DNA of 64,000 nucleotides from Monoplex corrugatus (taxonomy: Eukaryota; Mollusca; Gastropoda; Littorinimorpha; Ranellidae), in contig CM060307.1 of the NCBI GenBank assembly GCA_030674185.1, positions 45,473,181-45,537,180 on the forward strand. The letters run 5' to 3'. A program made the position numbers and the translations under genes. The notes under the pieces are model-generated. The model worked only from the letters and a program-made list of their open reading frames with translations. It made no database searches and had not been told where the DNA came from. How positions within the stretch are numbered: position 1 is the first letter of the stretch; each line of letters starts with the position of its first letter. Shown here piece after piece: positions 13,335 to 23,889 of the stretch.

Positions 13335-16300
13335 CACACAAGATAGGGATACACACACACACAGACATGTGCCAACACACACACGGATACATAGACACAT
13401 GCACGCACGCACGCATCTGTGTAATATCACTTATAGTGAAAAGACAAATCAAAGAACGAACAAACACACACAAAATAATTTTTTAAACTTTAAACAAGAA
13501 AAATGAAAAACCAGGACTGCTGTCTTGTCATCATGGAGAGAAATAGATCAGACTGGGTCTGATCACTGTGTTGATTTGCAAACTGATATCTATTGGGTGA
13601 AGGGTAAAACTTGCTATCATGAGATGGTGACAAGTGTTGGGACAGATTGCAGTAGTTTATTGTTTATCCTTACAGTTAACATTTTTCTAATTATCATGTG
13701 GCATTAGGCATTTCCTGGTGTATGTCACTTCGAACTTTGACTCTTGCACCCAGTCTAAAAATTAATGCATCCATCATTATTCTAAGTGTGGAAAAGCAGT
13801 CTTCAGAAAACTGAAACTGAAACTTTCACAACAACTCATATCTAAGTTTCTTAACCCTTTTCCTACCAAGAAAATAGGTCACTGTACTAACTATTGACCA
13901 AGTGATGTTAGGAGAGAGACTTCAGGAACACTCAAATTACGCCTGTTTTTTGCAATTTTTGCCACTTCAAACGTCGTGTAAAAGCAGAAAGGAAATGACA
14001 AGAGTATACTCCCTTCGATGGAAAAGGATTCACGTCAGCAATGCAGTCATTTTCTATTTATATACTCGAAACTGAAACTACGGTTCAGGGCACGAAATCC
14101 TCGTGACGTGGTCCACGGAGAGAGAAAGCTGAGTCACGAGGATCTCGTGACGCGGTAAGGAATGTGTTAATGGGCAGTGATCACTCATCATCTGGTATCA
14201 GTAAAAAGATGGCAATTTATTTCATCCTTGAATAGGGGGTGGCTGGGATGGAGGGACCTTGACAAAATCGAGGTAGCTGTGTGTCATTTATCTGCTCAGA
14301 TACAGATGATGATGTCACTTATCATAAGTATGTGGTACCTGGTCAGTAAATATATTCGTATGCATTTGCTAGTACGTAGACTTTTTTTTTTTTTTCCATA
14401 TATGTGCACAGATGACTGATCATGCAGGTTGTGTAATGTTTTGAGGGGAGAGAAACTTCTAGAAGTATGTAGGATGGGCAAAGAAAAGTTTGTGAAAAAA
14501 AAAATGCAGTGAGGCTTGGGACTACTGTGATCCTTCGCTGGCTTTGTATTGATGTGTCCATTGACAGTTCTCTTAACCTGTCTCCTTCATTGATGCCCAG
14601 TTCATCACCTGCAAGTAGCCGGCCAAACAGAGACATTTAGTGAGGATTTGTGGTTGAGGGTTTGGGGGAGAGGAAACCGTTTATGGAAAGTGAAAAATTG
14701 TTTGGTGCTTTGTCTGAGGGTGCTTGTGTGTATATGCTAGCATGGAAAAATAGAATGCACATCTGAGCACTTAGAGAGAAATAGTTAACAACCTTCAAGA
14801 CTGATTGTGTGTGTTGGCAGGCGAGGGGGATGGGGATAAACCAGGCTCTCCCACCAGATCAGACCCCATGGACAGTGCCAGTGGAGGAGAAACCCTGGAG
14901 GAACGCAGCAGCAAGGAAGTAAGGCCATTGAGTGTCAATCAGAATCATTCATGAATTTGCAATATTAATGTGTTCAGGATTGCTCATGAATTTGCATTAT
15001 TAACCCTTTAATCCTTTGACTCCTGCACCCTATCCACCAACTGCAAAAACTTAATCCTTTGACTCCCTCACCCTATCCACCAGATTCCTGCTGGAAGCTG
15101 CTGGATAGGGTGAGGGATTCAAAGGGTTAAGTTTTTGCTGTTCTAGCATGGTTGGCAATGCAGGGTACTGATGGACAGGGTGCGCCGGTCGAAAGGTTAA
15201 CTCCAGCCCTATCCACCAACTGCAAAATCTTAACCCCTTGATCCCCAAACCCTGTCCACCAGCTTCCTGTAGGAAGCTGGTGAATAGAGTGAGGGAATCA
15301 AAGGGTCAGGTTTTTGCTTTGCTAGCATGGTTGGCAATGCAGGATGCTAGTGGACAGGGTACGGGAGTCAAGGGGTTAATTTGTTTGTGTTTTGCAGTCT
15401 CCATTCGTCTTTTTCTTCTTTTCTCCTTGTCCTGGATGGGATCAGTAAGAGACTGAATTGACCAGTTGCATTACATGGTGTGTTTAAAACACATTGGACA
15501 CCTGTACTTCTGATCTTAAGGTTATTTATCTGAATGTTTTTAAATTTCAGTTATACATTTATTGAAACTGAAGCATTTTTCATGACTTGTTATTGAGGAC
15601 ATTAATTTCTGTTAACACTTGTTAGGCTTAGGAGTTTCTCATTCTGACTTTTTTCCTGTTGAAAATAACTTGTAAGGTGATACAGATTTTAAAACTGAAA
15701 GACTAACACTTTTTAACAAACTTTGTGATACAGATTTTAAAACTGAAAGACTAACACTTTTTAACAAACTTCTCTGGAAAAGGGTGTGAGAGTCAAGTTG
15801 GCTTGAATGTCAAACTTCATTGGAAGGTCTGAATTTCTGAATTTACTGCTGTCTGGCTAACACCTTTTGGAGAACAGGTAGAGTGTCATTAGTATCAGTC
15901 AGAGGTTGATTACTGTTTTCTGTCTAGATTGTCACCTTTTGGAGAACAGGTAGAGTATCATTAGTATCAGTCAGAGGTTGATTACTGTTTTCTGTCTAGA
16001 TTGTCACCTTTTGGAGAACAGGTAGAGTATCATTAGTATCAGTCAGAGGTTGATTACTGTTTTCTGTCTAGATTGTCACCTTTTGGAGAACAGGTAGAGT
16101 ATCATTAGTATCAGTCAGAGGTTGATTACTGTTTTCTGTTTAGATTGTCACCTTTTGGAGAACAGGTAGAGTGTCATTAATATCAGCCAGAGGTCGATTA
16201 CTGTTTTCTGTCTAGATTGTCACCTTTTGGAGAACAGGTAGAGTATCATTAATATCAGTCAGAGGTTGATTACTGTTTTCTGTTTAGATTGTCACCTTTT

Positions 16301-16800
16301 GGAGAACAGGTAGAGTGTCATTAATATCAGCCAGAGGTCGATTACTGTTTTCTGTCATCCAGAGGTCTATGACTGTTTTCTGTGTAGAGTGTAAGTTTTT
16401 TTTCAGGCAAATTTGAGCTCTGTATGTTTTTTTTGTACATTGGTTTTGTTGTGCCAGTCCAATTAATCAGTATCATTTCAAGGTATGTGTGCACATGCGT
16501 GCAAGCGTGCATGCGTGCGTGTGTGTTTATGAATAGAAATGTCAGAAGTGTCCAATGGTTTGGCAAATGATGGGGCCGACTTCCATGTCTGTCTGATTTA
16601 TTTTATAGTAGTGTTCGTTGTGAAGGAGAATGCCCTCCCAATTTTCCCCTCAGTTTTTCCTGTATGGAATCTTTCTGTGTACACAGGGCTCACCAACGAA
16701 GGAAGCCCCTTCTCCCACCAAGGACAAGAAGAAGAAGAAGAAGTTCCGCATGCCCTCTTTCTCCAAGAAGAAGAAGGACAGCAAGGAGAGCACGATCTGA
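1..16800 (+). CDS. 3' part of a Ser/Arg/Pro-rich cytoskeletal-type protein with an adducin-like basic tail (four exons, partial)
   Basis: Joining 1-1058, 7123-7197, 14821-14918 and 16687-16800 gives one open frame of about 450 residues. All junctions are GT-AG and phases agree (1, 1, 0). The frame is open to the left edge, so the first Met in the window need not be the true start and upstream exons are probably missing. The protein is largely low-complexity: many RSRS/RRRRSR clusters, KKEKKSKE, and proline tracts (MPPPPVPPV near residue 70; PPVPAPR in the second exon) that resemble SH3 or EVH1 ligands. It ends with six lysines, then FRMPSFSKKKK and ESTI. The Lys-run/FR-x-PSF block closely resembles the MARCKS-related tail of adducins, which binds calmodulin and phospholipid and is phosphorylated on the Ser. 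The final S-T-I fits a class I PDZ ligand. No adducin head domain is visible, so I suggest a membrane-skeleton role by inference only. Cassette exons could be missing from the model. Confidence 0.72.
1919..2070. repeat. Polypyrimidine (CT-rich) tract
   Basis: About 150 bases almost wholly C and T on the plus strand, mixing tctctc runs with cccctcc blocks. Open frames here are composition artefacts. Confidence 0.85.
2226..2310. repeat. (GT)n microsatellite
   Basis: About 42 GT repeats with one interruption. Confidence 0.97.
3721..3980. repeat. Long inverted repeat (arms ~120 bp)
   Basis: The left arm (3721-3840, beginning aggaaccagaaaaaacatg) is repeated as reverse complement at 3858-3980 with a loop of about 17 bases. 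Arms differ by scattered substitutions and small indels. The right-arm sequence continues to about 4021 and reappears at 55828-55989, so these are two head-to-head copies of a dispersed repeat. Confidence 0.85.
4421..4459. repeat. (GA)n microsatellite
   Basis: About 19 GA repeats. Confidence 0.95.
4730..4889. mobile_element. TTAA hairpin element (piggyBac-like MITE), copy 1
   Basis: Begins TTAACCCTTTGACTCC, has a central palindrome around ttgcaagaagc, and ends GGAGTCAAAGGGTTAA. The internal ttaa has decayed to ttag. TTAA target sites and CCC...GGG ends suggest the piggyBac superfamily. Confidence 0.75.
6569..6760. mobile_element. TTAA hairpin element, copy 2
   Basis: Complete nested form: outer TTAACCCTTTGATTCC, a middle reading catgctaacaaaac, an inner palindrome centred on tttcctgcagga, and GGAATCAAAGGGTTAA at the end. 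TTAA at both outer ends. Confidence 0.8.
7123..7197 (+). CDS. Adducin-like-tail gene, internal exon
   Basis: A 75-nt exon with a gacag acceptor and a gtaagt donor. Read in the phase left by the previous exon it encodes ESVPPVPAPR followed by a charged stretch (AAERRAQREMRE). PPVPAPR resembles an SH3 ligand. GC content is higher than in the surrounding AT-rich intron. An acceptor two bases further in is also possible but would break the phase. Confidence 0.65.
8132..8325. mobile_element. TTAA hairpin element, copy 3
   Basis: TTAACCCTTTGACTCCTGCA at the left and GGGAGTCAAAAGGTTAA at the right. The internal palindrome is degenerate (ttttactccc / gggaatcaaaggac). Confidence 0.78.
8754..8759 (+). 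terminator. Candidate intronic poly(A) signal
   Basis: AATAAA in gtcataaaataaagg, followed by GT-rich ttttgctgtgccttctgtg. It sits 1.5 kb after the exon at 7123-7197 and could end a short alternative transcript; equally it may be chance in AT-rich DNA. Confidence 0.25.
9859..9915. repeat. (GA)n microsatellite
   Basis: About 28 uninterrupted GA repeats. Confidence 0.95.
10214..10805 (+). mobile_element. ~550-bp non-coding retroelement, copy A
   Basis: Head ggatcccctgtggggatgcc, then a CT-rich block, gctggtccattcacatgta, aattgggtacatg, and a 3' tail gttatagccctgatatggct...cagctgggctttaaacaa. A ~62-bp internal segment (tactttctctta...tttggctc) is duplicated in tandem (about 10408-10530). The tail is shared with the LINE 3' end at 34.6 kb. 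Confidence 0.75.
11268..11862 (+). mobile_element. ~550-bp non-coding retroelement, copy B
   Basis: Same order of blocks as copy A: ccccctatgaggatgctggg head, ggtccattcatctgtatgtg, gattgggtaca, 3' tail ataaccctgatatggct. Ends in imperfect AATAAG repeats, a probable retroelement 3' terminus, and abuts copy C. Confidence 0.75.
11878..12430 (+). mobile_element. ~550-bp non-coding retroelement, copy C
   Basis: Head ccccccatggagatgccaag, then ggcccattcatccgcatg, aattgggtacatgta, a ttagtgtccttagttgtg block and the 3' tail atgatatggctgtgcgcagt. Ends with ...gaataagaaccc. Same orientation as copies A and B. Confidence 0.75.
12819..12872. repeat. (GT)n microsatellite
   Basis: About 27 GT repeats followed by a T run. 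Confidence 0.95.
13090..13420. repeat. (CA)n-rich microsatellite block
   Basis: Pure (CA)n at about 13246-13334 flanked by imperfect CACG/CACA sequence. The segments gggatacaca...acatgtgcca on the two sides are near-duplicates, so the array seems to have expanded inside a duplicated motif. Confidence 0.93.
13851..14170. mobile_element. 320-bp TTAA-flanked MITE, second family
   Basis: Left end TTAACCCTTTTCCTACC, right end GGTAAGGAATGTGTTAA, an imperfect inverted pair with TTAA at both ends. The interior carries ctcgtgacg-type motifs twice (about 14099 and 14147). No coding sequence. Related in style but not in interior to the TTTGACTCC family. Confidence 0.65.
14821..14918 (+). CDS. Adducin-like-tail gene, internal exon
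   Basis: A 98-nt exon between a ttggcag acceptor and a gtaagg donor. The phase agrees with the preceding exon (two bases complete an Arg codon) and the exon ends in phase 0. It encodes an acidic, Gly/Ser-rich stretch including GDKPGSPTRSDPMDS and ETLEERSSKE. The GSP-x-(K/R)SDPMDS type of sequence is reminiscent of adducin tails. Confidence 0.7.
15000..15200. mobile_element. TTAA hairpin element, copy 4a
   Basis: Nested form with outer TTAACCCTTTAATCC, inner palindrome ...ccagattcctgctggaagctgctgg... and right end gtcgaaaggttaa. Directly joined to copy 4b. Confidence 0.8.
15197..15379. mobile_element. TTAA hairpin element, copy 4b
   Basis: Follows copy 4a, sharing the ttaa. Inner palindrome caccagcttcctgtaggaagctggtg; right end gggagtcaaggggttaa. 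Confidence 0.78.
15677..15772. repeat. 48-bp tandem duplication
   Basis: Two nearly identical copies of gtgatacagattttaaaact...taacaaactt, 48 bases apart. Confidence 0.9.
15857..16388. repeat. 72-bp minisatellite (~7 units)
   Basis: Unit begins ttgtcaccttttggagaaca and ends gattactgttttctgtcta. Unit starts at 15929, 16001 and 16073 give an exact period of 72. Units 5 and 7 share variants (gtgtcattaa, agccagaggtcg), suggesting a two-unit higher-order copy. Intronic. Confidence 0.93.
16687..16800 (+). CDS. Adducin-like-tail gene, terminal coding exon (MARCKS-related basic tail)
   Basis: The exon begins after an acacag acceptor, in phase 0, and encodes 37 residues before TGA at 16798. It starts GSPTKEAPSPTKD, followed by six Lys, FRMPSFSKKKK, and ends ESTI. 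Known adducins end with a similar Lys-run/FRTPSFLKK block, where the Ser is a PKC/PKA site and the segment binds calmodulin. The final S-T-I matches a class I PDZ-binding end. Confidence 0.75.
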   Translation, partial: GSPTKEAPSPTKDKKKKKKFRMPSFSKKKKDSKESTI

Positions 16801-17069
16801 GCAAGCCCTGTGTCATTCCTGCTGACTGTTTAAAAGGAGCGAGCGTCTTTCACTGCACTGTCCATCATCCTCTGGACCATCTGCCTGATGCACTCTCTCT
16901 GCCTCCTGCCTACTCACCAAGTCTCTCTTTGCTACTGGAGATGGCCATGTCTTGTTTTATGGTGACTCTTTTTACTTTTTGGCTATCTCCACCAGCTTCC
17001 TGAAGGTCTGCCATGCTTGTTTTATGTTCATGGTTTCACTCCCACAAACTACACACCAGCTTCTGTTTC

Positions 17070-17117
17070 TGCTTCCTGTAGGAAGCTGGTGAATAGGATG
17101 AGGGATTGAAAGGGTAT
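17070..17117. mobile_element. TTAA hairpin element fragment, copy 5
   Basis: Only the centre and right arm remain (cttcctgtaggaagctggtg, then gatgagggattgaaagggt). No terminal TTAA preserved. Confidence 0.5.
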
Positions 17118-17620
17118 ATATGAATTAAACAGTGCACAGTGAAAGAGAGTAAAAGGGTCACACATGGACTGCCAGTTATACTGTTGTTGATGGCATTTAT
17201 AGGTTTGGCCATTTTACTTTGAAATAGACTAGGGGAACAGATTTCTTTTCAAATGTTAGTTTAAATGGAATAGCAAGAATTACTTATAAAGCAGGTGTAG
17301 ATATATCTCCATTGTCTATAGAACAATTGGAGATGGATTCATACTTAAGATTGTGAATAGTAACAATAAGACATTTGTACATATATTGGGATTCAAGTTA
17401 TACTTCTTCGAAGATAAGAGGAAGGGGGGAAAGGAGAAGAAAAGATCTGTGCTCTGAAGTTTTCATTCTTGTTATTTTTTTTAAGTTATAGTTAGATATT
17501 ACTTACTGGGTTACCTTGGTTTTTTTGTGTGTGTTCCACAAACTTCTTGCCTTTTTGTGAAAGGACCACTGATATGTATACCTAACTGAACATGACAAAG
17601 AGTGCAAGTGTGTGTGTGCG

Positions 17621-17669
17621 CGTGTGAGAGAGAGAGAGAGAGGGGGGGGGACAAGGGGGGGGGGGGGGA
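17621..17669. repeat. GA/poly-G tract
   Basis: A short GA run then two G runs of 9 and 14 bases separated by acaa; purine-only and possibly G-quadruplex-forming on the plus strand. Confidence 0.85.
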
Positions 17670-18071
17670 CATAGAGAATGACATGCATATTATGTATGTG
17701 TGTAAGAGATAAAATTTGTGTGTGTTTGACTTTTGGATATTTCACAGAATTCTTAAAGAGTGCAGTTTAGATAATGTTTTTATTATGAATCTTAATATTT
17801 TGTGCGCAATCTCAGTCATTTGTCTTACTGGTGCTTCCTACTGAGTTTTTCTATTGCTGCTTATAGTCACCAGCCTCCCTACATGTTTTTTCAAGTATTT
17901 GCGTTTAGTGTCCTTTAGTCACAGTAAATCAACTCATTACATTTCATGAAAATACAGTCAGATGCTTATAACATAGTTAAATTGTTCCTGGAATCATGAT
18001 TGATGGAATGGAAGTCAAGGGTGTTCCTGTATAGTCAGTATGTTGGCCATCTGCATGTGATCAACATTGTT

Positions 18072-18075
<4 letters not shown>

Positions 18076-18142
<67 letters not shown>
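18076..18142. repeat. Compound (GA)n(GT)n microsatellite
   Basis: About 14 GA followed directly by about 18 GT repeats, then GTAT steps. Confidence 0.95.
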
Positions 18143-18149
<7 letters not shown>

Positions 18150-19769
18150 CATACTTTTGTATTCTATAAAATTTCTACAACTTTTTACATGGCTTGTGGT
18201 TACACTCTGCATACACTTACAATGAGGTGCATTTCTTTTTATGTGATTATTTTTTGTTTTTGGTGTTTTTTTTGTTTTGTTTTTTTTACATTTTAAAACA
18301 TTTGCTTTTAGGCATTTTTGATTGTTAGAATTTAAAAACACTTTTTTAACTGCCAGTCATTTTGTTTTGTAGCTTGTACAGTGGAGGATATTGTATCTAT
18401 TGTTGTTGCCATACTTGCCTTCAGTGTTTTATCTTTCCTCTCAGAAACTTGTGTTTCTGGCAGTGCACCTGTTACTTTCACTTTGGGTTTATCTAGAGCA
18501 CACTGTGCATTCTGACAGTGATAATACAGTTTATTACAGCACAGACATAAAGAAGCTTGGTAGTAAAAGGAAGGAGTATACACCAGCATAACTTGAGCCA
18601 TATGACATAAAGATGAAAGCTGGAAAAGCGGAGAAAGCAACTATTGTTGAAAACCACAGGAGTGGCAGAGGGGATACATGTTTCACTTAAGATTGTGAAA
18701 CTAGCCTGTTTGTTGCTTGCAGAAATATGTACAGAAGCCTTTATAACGATATGTATCCTGTGGTTGTCTTTTATATGACTTTTAATATCCTGTGGTAATC
18801 TTTTTATACAACATGTAAATTCTACCTTGGTTCTTAGCATATTGCATTTAAAACCTTTTTTATGGCACTTACACTGTACTATGTTCTTAGCATATTGCTT
18901 TTGGTATCTGTAGTCTTTTCTTATATGGCATTTATAGTGTATCTTGTTGTTAGTACTTTGTTTTCATGATCATAATGAATGTTCATAGCACACATAAGAG
19001 ACAAAAACTCACAATCATACTGGAAGAGCATTTGGGTTTTATTGCGGATACCAGCAGCACTTTAACACAGTCAACTTCTCTGGCAGTTTTTACATGCTTA
19101 AAGGCTTGAAAAAAAAAGAAAGAAACAAACAAACAAACCAAAAAACCTCCCTGGTCACCTGTCAGCAGATGTCGCTGCTTTTTATTTCTTTTTCTTTTGT
19201 CTGAATCAGAACATCAGCAAATATGGATTCTGTTTCCTAAAGACTAATTGTACATATAAAGGAATAGTCATTCCTTTCACGGGAAGCCCAGGCAAGTAGC
19301 TTTACAAACTTGGAAACCAACAGATTTACAACCATTTCATTGATGGCAGCACTGTGTACAGTGTGAACATCCTGATGAATGACAAAAGAAGTATTGTATA
19401 TTGTTGACTTTTATTCTCATAGATTTGAACCGCTATGGCTGCTGAAATGCCATGCATGTGGTAGACAGGGCATATAATACCACTGTCGCTGATAGCACAT
19501 ATGTCTGCACAATACCTGCAGAATGTGTTTGTCTGGGAACCTACTGGCAGTGGTTACTTGTATCACTCTCAATAGTGTCTGTGGCCTGTCACATTGTGAA
19601 GGTGTCAGCTCACTGGGAATTTAGAAACTTCTTTTTGAAGATGGCATATTACTCTTGACATTTCTTTTTCCCCAAAGCACAAATAATTTCATTCTTATCG
19701 AAGGATACACCAACCATGTGTGTGTTACCATGAAAAATACAAGTAATTTTTTGTATGCCATCTTAACAA

Positions 19770-19775
<6 letters not shown>

Positions 19776-19846
<71 letters not shown>
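19776..19846. repeat. (GA)n microsatellite
   Basis: About 35 uninterrupted GA repeats. Confidence 0.97.
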
Positions 19847-19847
<1 letters not shown>

Positions 19848-22804
19848 CCACTTGTGTAAAGCATCACTGTTTATCATTGTATCATTTTCTGTTGCACAGT
19901 TATGTTTTATGTTGATTTATATCTTGTTGCTTTTGTATTTTTCAGCTGTACAATTGTTATCTGTTGATGCAAATATGATTCCATGTATGTTGATTTTTTC
20001 TTATATAGCCTTGGGCACCTCCCCCACCCCATCTTTTTCTTCTTCCATGGACTAGTGTCAGCCCTTGTTTCTCCAGTGTTGAATACTGCAGGTAAAAGTG
20101 AAATACTGCAGGTAAAAGTGGATCACTGATAGGAAAACTTAACTGTTCATCTTAGTTTTGCTTCAGCTGCAGTTCGTTTTGCTTTTTGTGTTGGAATACA
20201 AGGTAAGGATGGAAAAAGGAGACATCAGTAATATCTTCACATGTTTTTTTATATTTATTCATTCATTTGTTTATTTAAAGGTTTTAGAAAGGGTGATGTT
20301 GATTCAGATTATCATTTGGCCGTCATATAGAAAGAGACTGGTTCAGATTAACAGTTAGTTGTATTCTTTACAATATACACATCATAGTCATGTATGAGAA
20401 CATAACCAAGACCTGTTACTGATGATGTATTTCTATTGCGCCATTTAAAGCTGACCTAAGTGGTCAACAGATGGACAGTTGTGTTACAATGAATGTACTG
20501 CTTTGAAAAAGTACTGCGGCCTAGTCCTGTCTTTAAGCTTTATTTTGGGTGCATGATGCTGGCTGAGCTTGTACACTCTCCAGCCAGGCTTTTGTGCTTC
20601 AGTCAATACTCAAAAAGATAATGCTAATTATTTGTCAACGGTTTTCAGACGGTACTGAGATTTAGTGGACAGTGGTAATTATATTCAGTGGCCAGTGAAA
20701 GGTGGCACATGGAAAGTTTCAAGCATGGGTAATAACACAGCAACATTTGTGATGTGATGGTGACTTTAGCATGGAATGAAGAGTACATTTCTAGAACCAA
20801 CCAACCAGTAAACCTTTCCTCTTTCATGCCGAAATTTGATAGTCCAGTCTTGCATTCGGCAAGTTATCTGTCTGCTTTCTGTAGTTTTGACTGCTTTAGT
20901 GTTACTCTGCTTTTGTTCATTGAGCAGGCATGCTGTTGAAGCTCCAAAATGATAACTGCTTGTGACTTTCTCCATGCTTGGTGACATTCCTTGTACAGAA
21001 AGCCACTTGCAACTTAATGTTTTACATCTTGAACAAATTCTTGCTGATAAATTCTATTAGACCATTACAGATTGAGAAACTGCTTGAGCTCACCATATGG
21101 TGTAATTTCTCAGTAGAACTTCATTGCCCCTTAAAATATCTGTTTATTCAGTGCAATCACATTCACTGGTTTGAATACGGCTACCACTGGCGCTGAAGCT
21201 CTGTAGTATCTATTGACCATGTCCTTTTTTTGCCATGTAACCATTTTAATGTCTTTATGCCTGTGCGATGTAATGTATACAGTTTTGTACCAATCACATA
21301 CAGCATACTAGGACATAATATATTAAATCATGTTTAGGAAATTGTAGCCAAGTTTACGTTTGTAGCCATTTTCATTCCTAACCCAGATGTGTTTTGTCAG
21401 TCTTGGTGTTTATCTGGATGTCATTTTGTTTGTCCCACTTGGGTTTTCTTTGCTTTGCTGTCCACAGTAAGTCTGTTTACTTAAACTAGTTTTATTTAAT
21501 TGTATAGTTGCTATGGCAGATAAGTTAGTTTAGCTTATCAGTTAATATGAATGTATGTAGAGGTGTATTAAGTCATTGATCAGTGTCATATAAATCATTA
21601 TGGCTGTTTTGGTGACAATTCAGTCATGATTGCAGCCTCTTTAGCATGTGAGTTTTGTTTCGACATCTAACAGAGTCATTCAAACGTGATGAAATAGTGA
21701 CTTGTCTTGGCCCTCTCAGTAGCTGTAGTAGCAATATTGGTCACTTTTCTTTCGAAGCCACAGAGAATGAGGCTTTCGTCAGCTTAGAATTTGTAATCAA
21801 TTATGAGATGTAGAATGGTGGAATCTCTGAGCGTGTCTTATCTTGTGTTTGTTACCAGAATGTATTCACAGGGTTAAAACACACACACACACAAACACAG
21901 AAGGAAAAGCTTCTGTCTTGTTCAGTCCTTTGTAATGCTCTCTGTGTATATATGTGTTTGAAGATATGATGCAAAGTAAGTGGCAAACAGTATATGCCAT
22001 ATACATACTTACTGCACCGGGTTAGTTGTGTTTCACAAGATGATGAGTGTGCCATGAATCCCCATAAAACTAACATGTCCATTCACATAGCACACTCTGC
22101 AGGGTAGAGGTTCAAACATTTGATACCAATTCATTCAGTTTGCTCAAAACGTCATCTTTGTTCAGTGGAAGTTGGTAAGGGTCAGTCTGTATCAGTATTA
22201 GCGGAATGGTTATCTTCTAGAGAACAATCACTCTAGTTTAAAAAAGTATTTTCTAAAAGCTATCGAATCTATAAAGTGTAGTGTTTGAGACCTCTGCTTT
22301 CATGTTTATGAGTAATGATGATACTACTGACAACACCATCATGTTGTCTTTTTGGGTAGTTGTGCGTTTGAGTTCAGAAATAGTGATCTTTCTCTAAGAG
22401 CCTATAAATAGTTATATTGTAATCCAGAAGTTCTTTACAGTTGATGAGTGTAACATGCTTTGTATTTCAAACTAAACATTGTACATAACTCAAAACATAC
22501 TTGTGATTATACGTCTGTGTTCGTTGTTGTTGACTGTTTTAAAATGGGATTCATGAAAAAAAAAAAAAAACACCAGAAAAAGAGAGAAATGATTCTGTAC
22601 ATGGAATAGGACAATATAGCAAACTTATCTCCATTATGAACATATTGGGAGGTGGAAGCATTAACTGGAACTGTTGAAGTGTTCAAAAATAGGTATAAGG
22701 CAATACAGTCTCTTATTGATAATCCACTGTATTTTAAGTTTAACACAGAAATGTTCCACTTATTGTTAAGAAAGTAAATATGAAACTAGAAACATACATT
22801 CTAT

Positions 22805-23889
22805 GCATGTAAACAAGTGTCACTGGTACATGTAAGTCATGTAGCATGTAAACAAGTATCAGTGGTACTTGTAAGTCATGCAGCATGTAAACAAGTGTCA
22901 CTGGTACATGTAAGTCATGCAGCATGTAAACAAGAGTCACTGGTACATGTAAGTCATGTATGTAAACAAGTGTCACTGGTACATGTAAGTCATGCAGCAT
23001 GTAAACAAGTGTCACTGGTACATGTAAGTCATGTATGTAAACAAGTGTCACTGGTACATGTAAGTCATGTAGCATGTAAACAGATGTCACTGGTACATGT
23101 AAGTCATGCAGCATGTAAACAAGTGTCACTGGTACATGTAAGTCATGTAGCATGTAAACAGATGTCACTGGTACATGCAAGTCATGCAGCATGTAAACAA
23201 GTGTCACTGGTACATGTAAGTCATGTAGCATGTAAATGTGTCACTGGTACATGTGTCATACAGCATGTAAACAAGTGTCACTGGCTTATGTAAGTCATAT
23301 AGCATGTAAACATGTGTCACTGGTACATGTAAGTCATGTAGCATGTAAACAAGTATCAGTGGTACATGTAAGTCATGTAGCATGTAAACAAGTGTCACTG
23401 GTACATGTAAGTCATGCAGCATGTAAACAAGTATCAGTGGTACATGTAAGTTGTGCAGCATGTAAGCACGTGTCACTGGTACATGTAAGTCATGTAGCAT
23501 GGAAACATGTGTCACTGGTACATGCAAGTCATGTAGCATGTAAACACGTGTCACTGGTATTTGCAAGTCATGTAGCATGTAAACAAGTATCAGTGGTACA
23601 TGTAAGTCATGTAGCATGTAAACAAGTATCAGTGGTATATGTAAGTCATGCAGCATGTAAACAAGTATCAGTGGTACATGTAAGTCATGCGGCATGTAAA
23701 TATGTGTCATTGGTACATGTAAGTCATGTAGCAAGTATCAGTGGTACATGTAGGTCATGCAGCATGTAAACAAGTGTTACTGGTTGGTACATGTAAGTCA
23801 TGCAGCATGTAAATGAGTGTCACTGGTACATGTAACTGTAAGTCATGTAGCATGTAAACACGTGTCACTGGTACATGTAAGTCATGCAG
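22805..23889. repeat. 39-bp minisatellite (~28 units)
   Basis: The unit is about 39 bases: catgtaaacaagtgtcactg followed by gtacatgtaagtcatgcag. Most units contain GTAAACA. Common variants swap gtcactg for atcagtg, cag for tag, or lack agc. Because 39 is a multiple of three, several frames stay open on both strands and give false 13-residue repeat proteins. Lies downstream of the plus-strand gene. Confidence 0.95.

Larger units (their letters stand above)
7198..14820 (+). other. Intron of the adducin-like-tail gene
   Basis: Contains a TTAA hairpin element (8132-8325), a degenerate motif trio with a downstream AATAAA (8518-8759), GA, GT and CA microsatellites (9859-9915, 12819-12872, 13090-13420), three same-orientation copies of a ~550-bp retroelement (10214-12430), and a 320-bp TTAA element (13851-14170). 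No exon was recognised in the remainder. Confidence 0.55.
14919..16686 (+). other. Intron of the adducin-like-tail gene
   Basis: Contains two back-to-back TTAA hairpin elements (15000-15379), a 48-bp tandem duplication (15677-15772) and a 72-bp minisatellite (15857-16388). No exon is seen. Confidence 0.6.

Noticed and set aside
22740..23769. Overlapping 13-residue repeat frames on both strands (HVACKQVSLVHVS, LHDLHVPVTLVYM)
   Set aside because: Both strands open at once because the 39-bp unit is a multiple of three and lacks stops. No start context, splice sites or known family.
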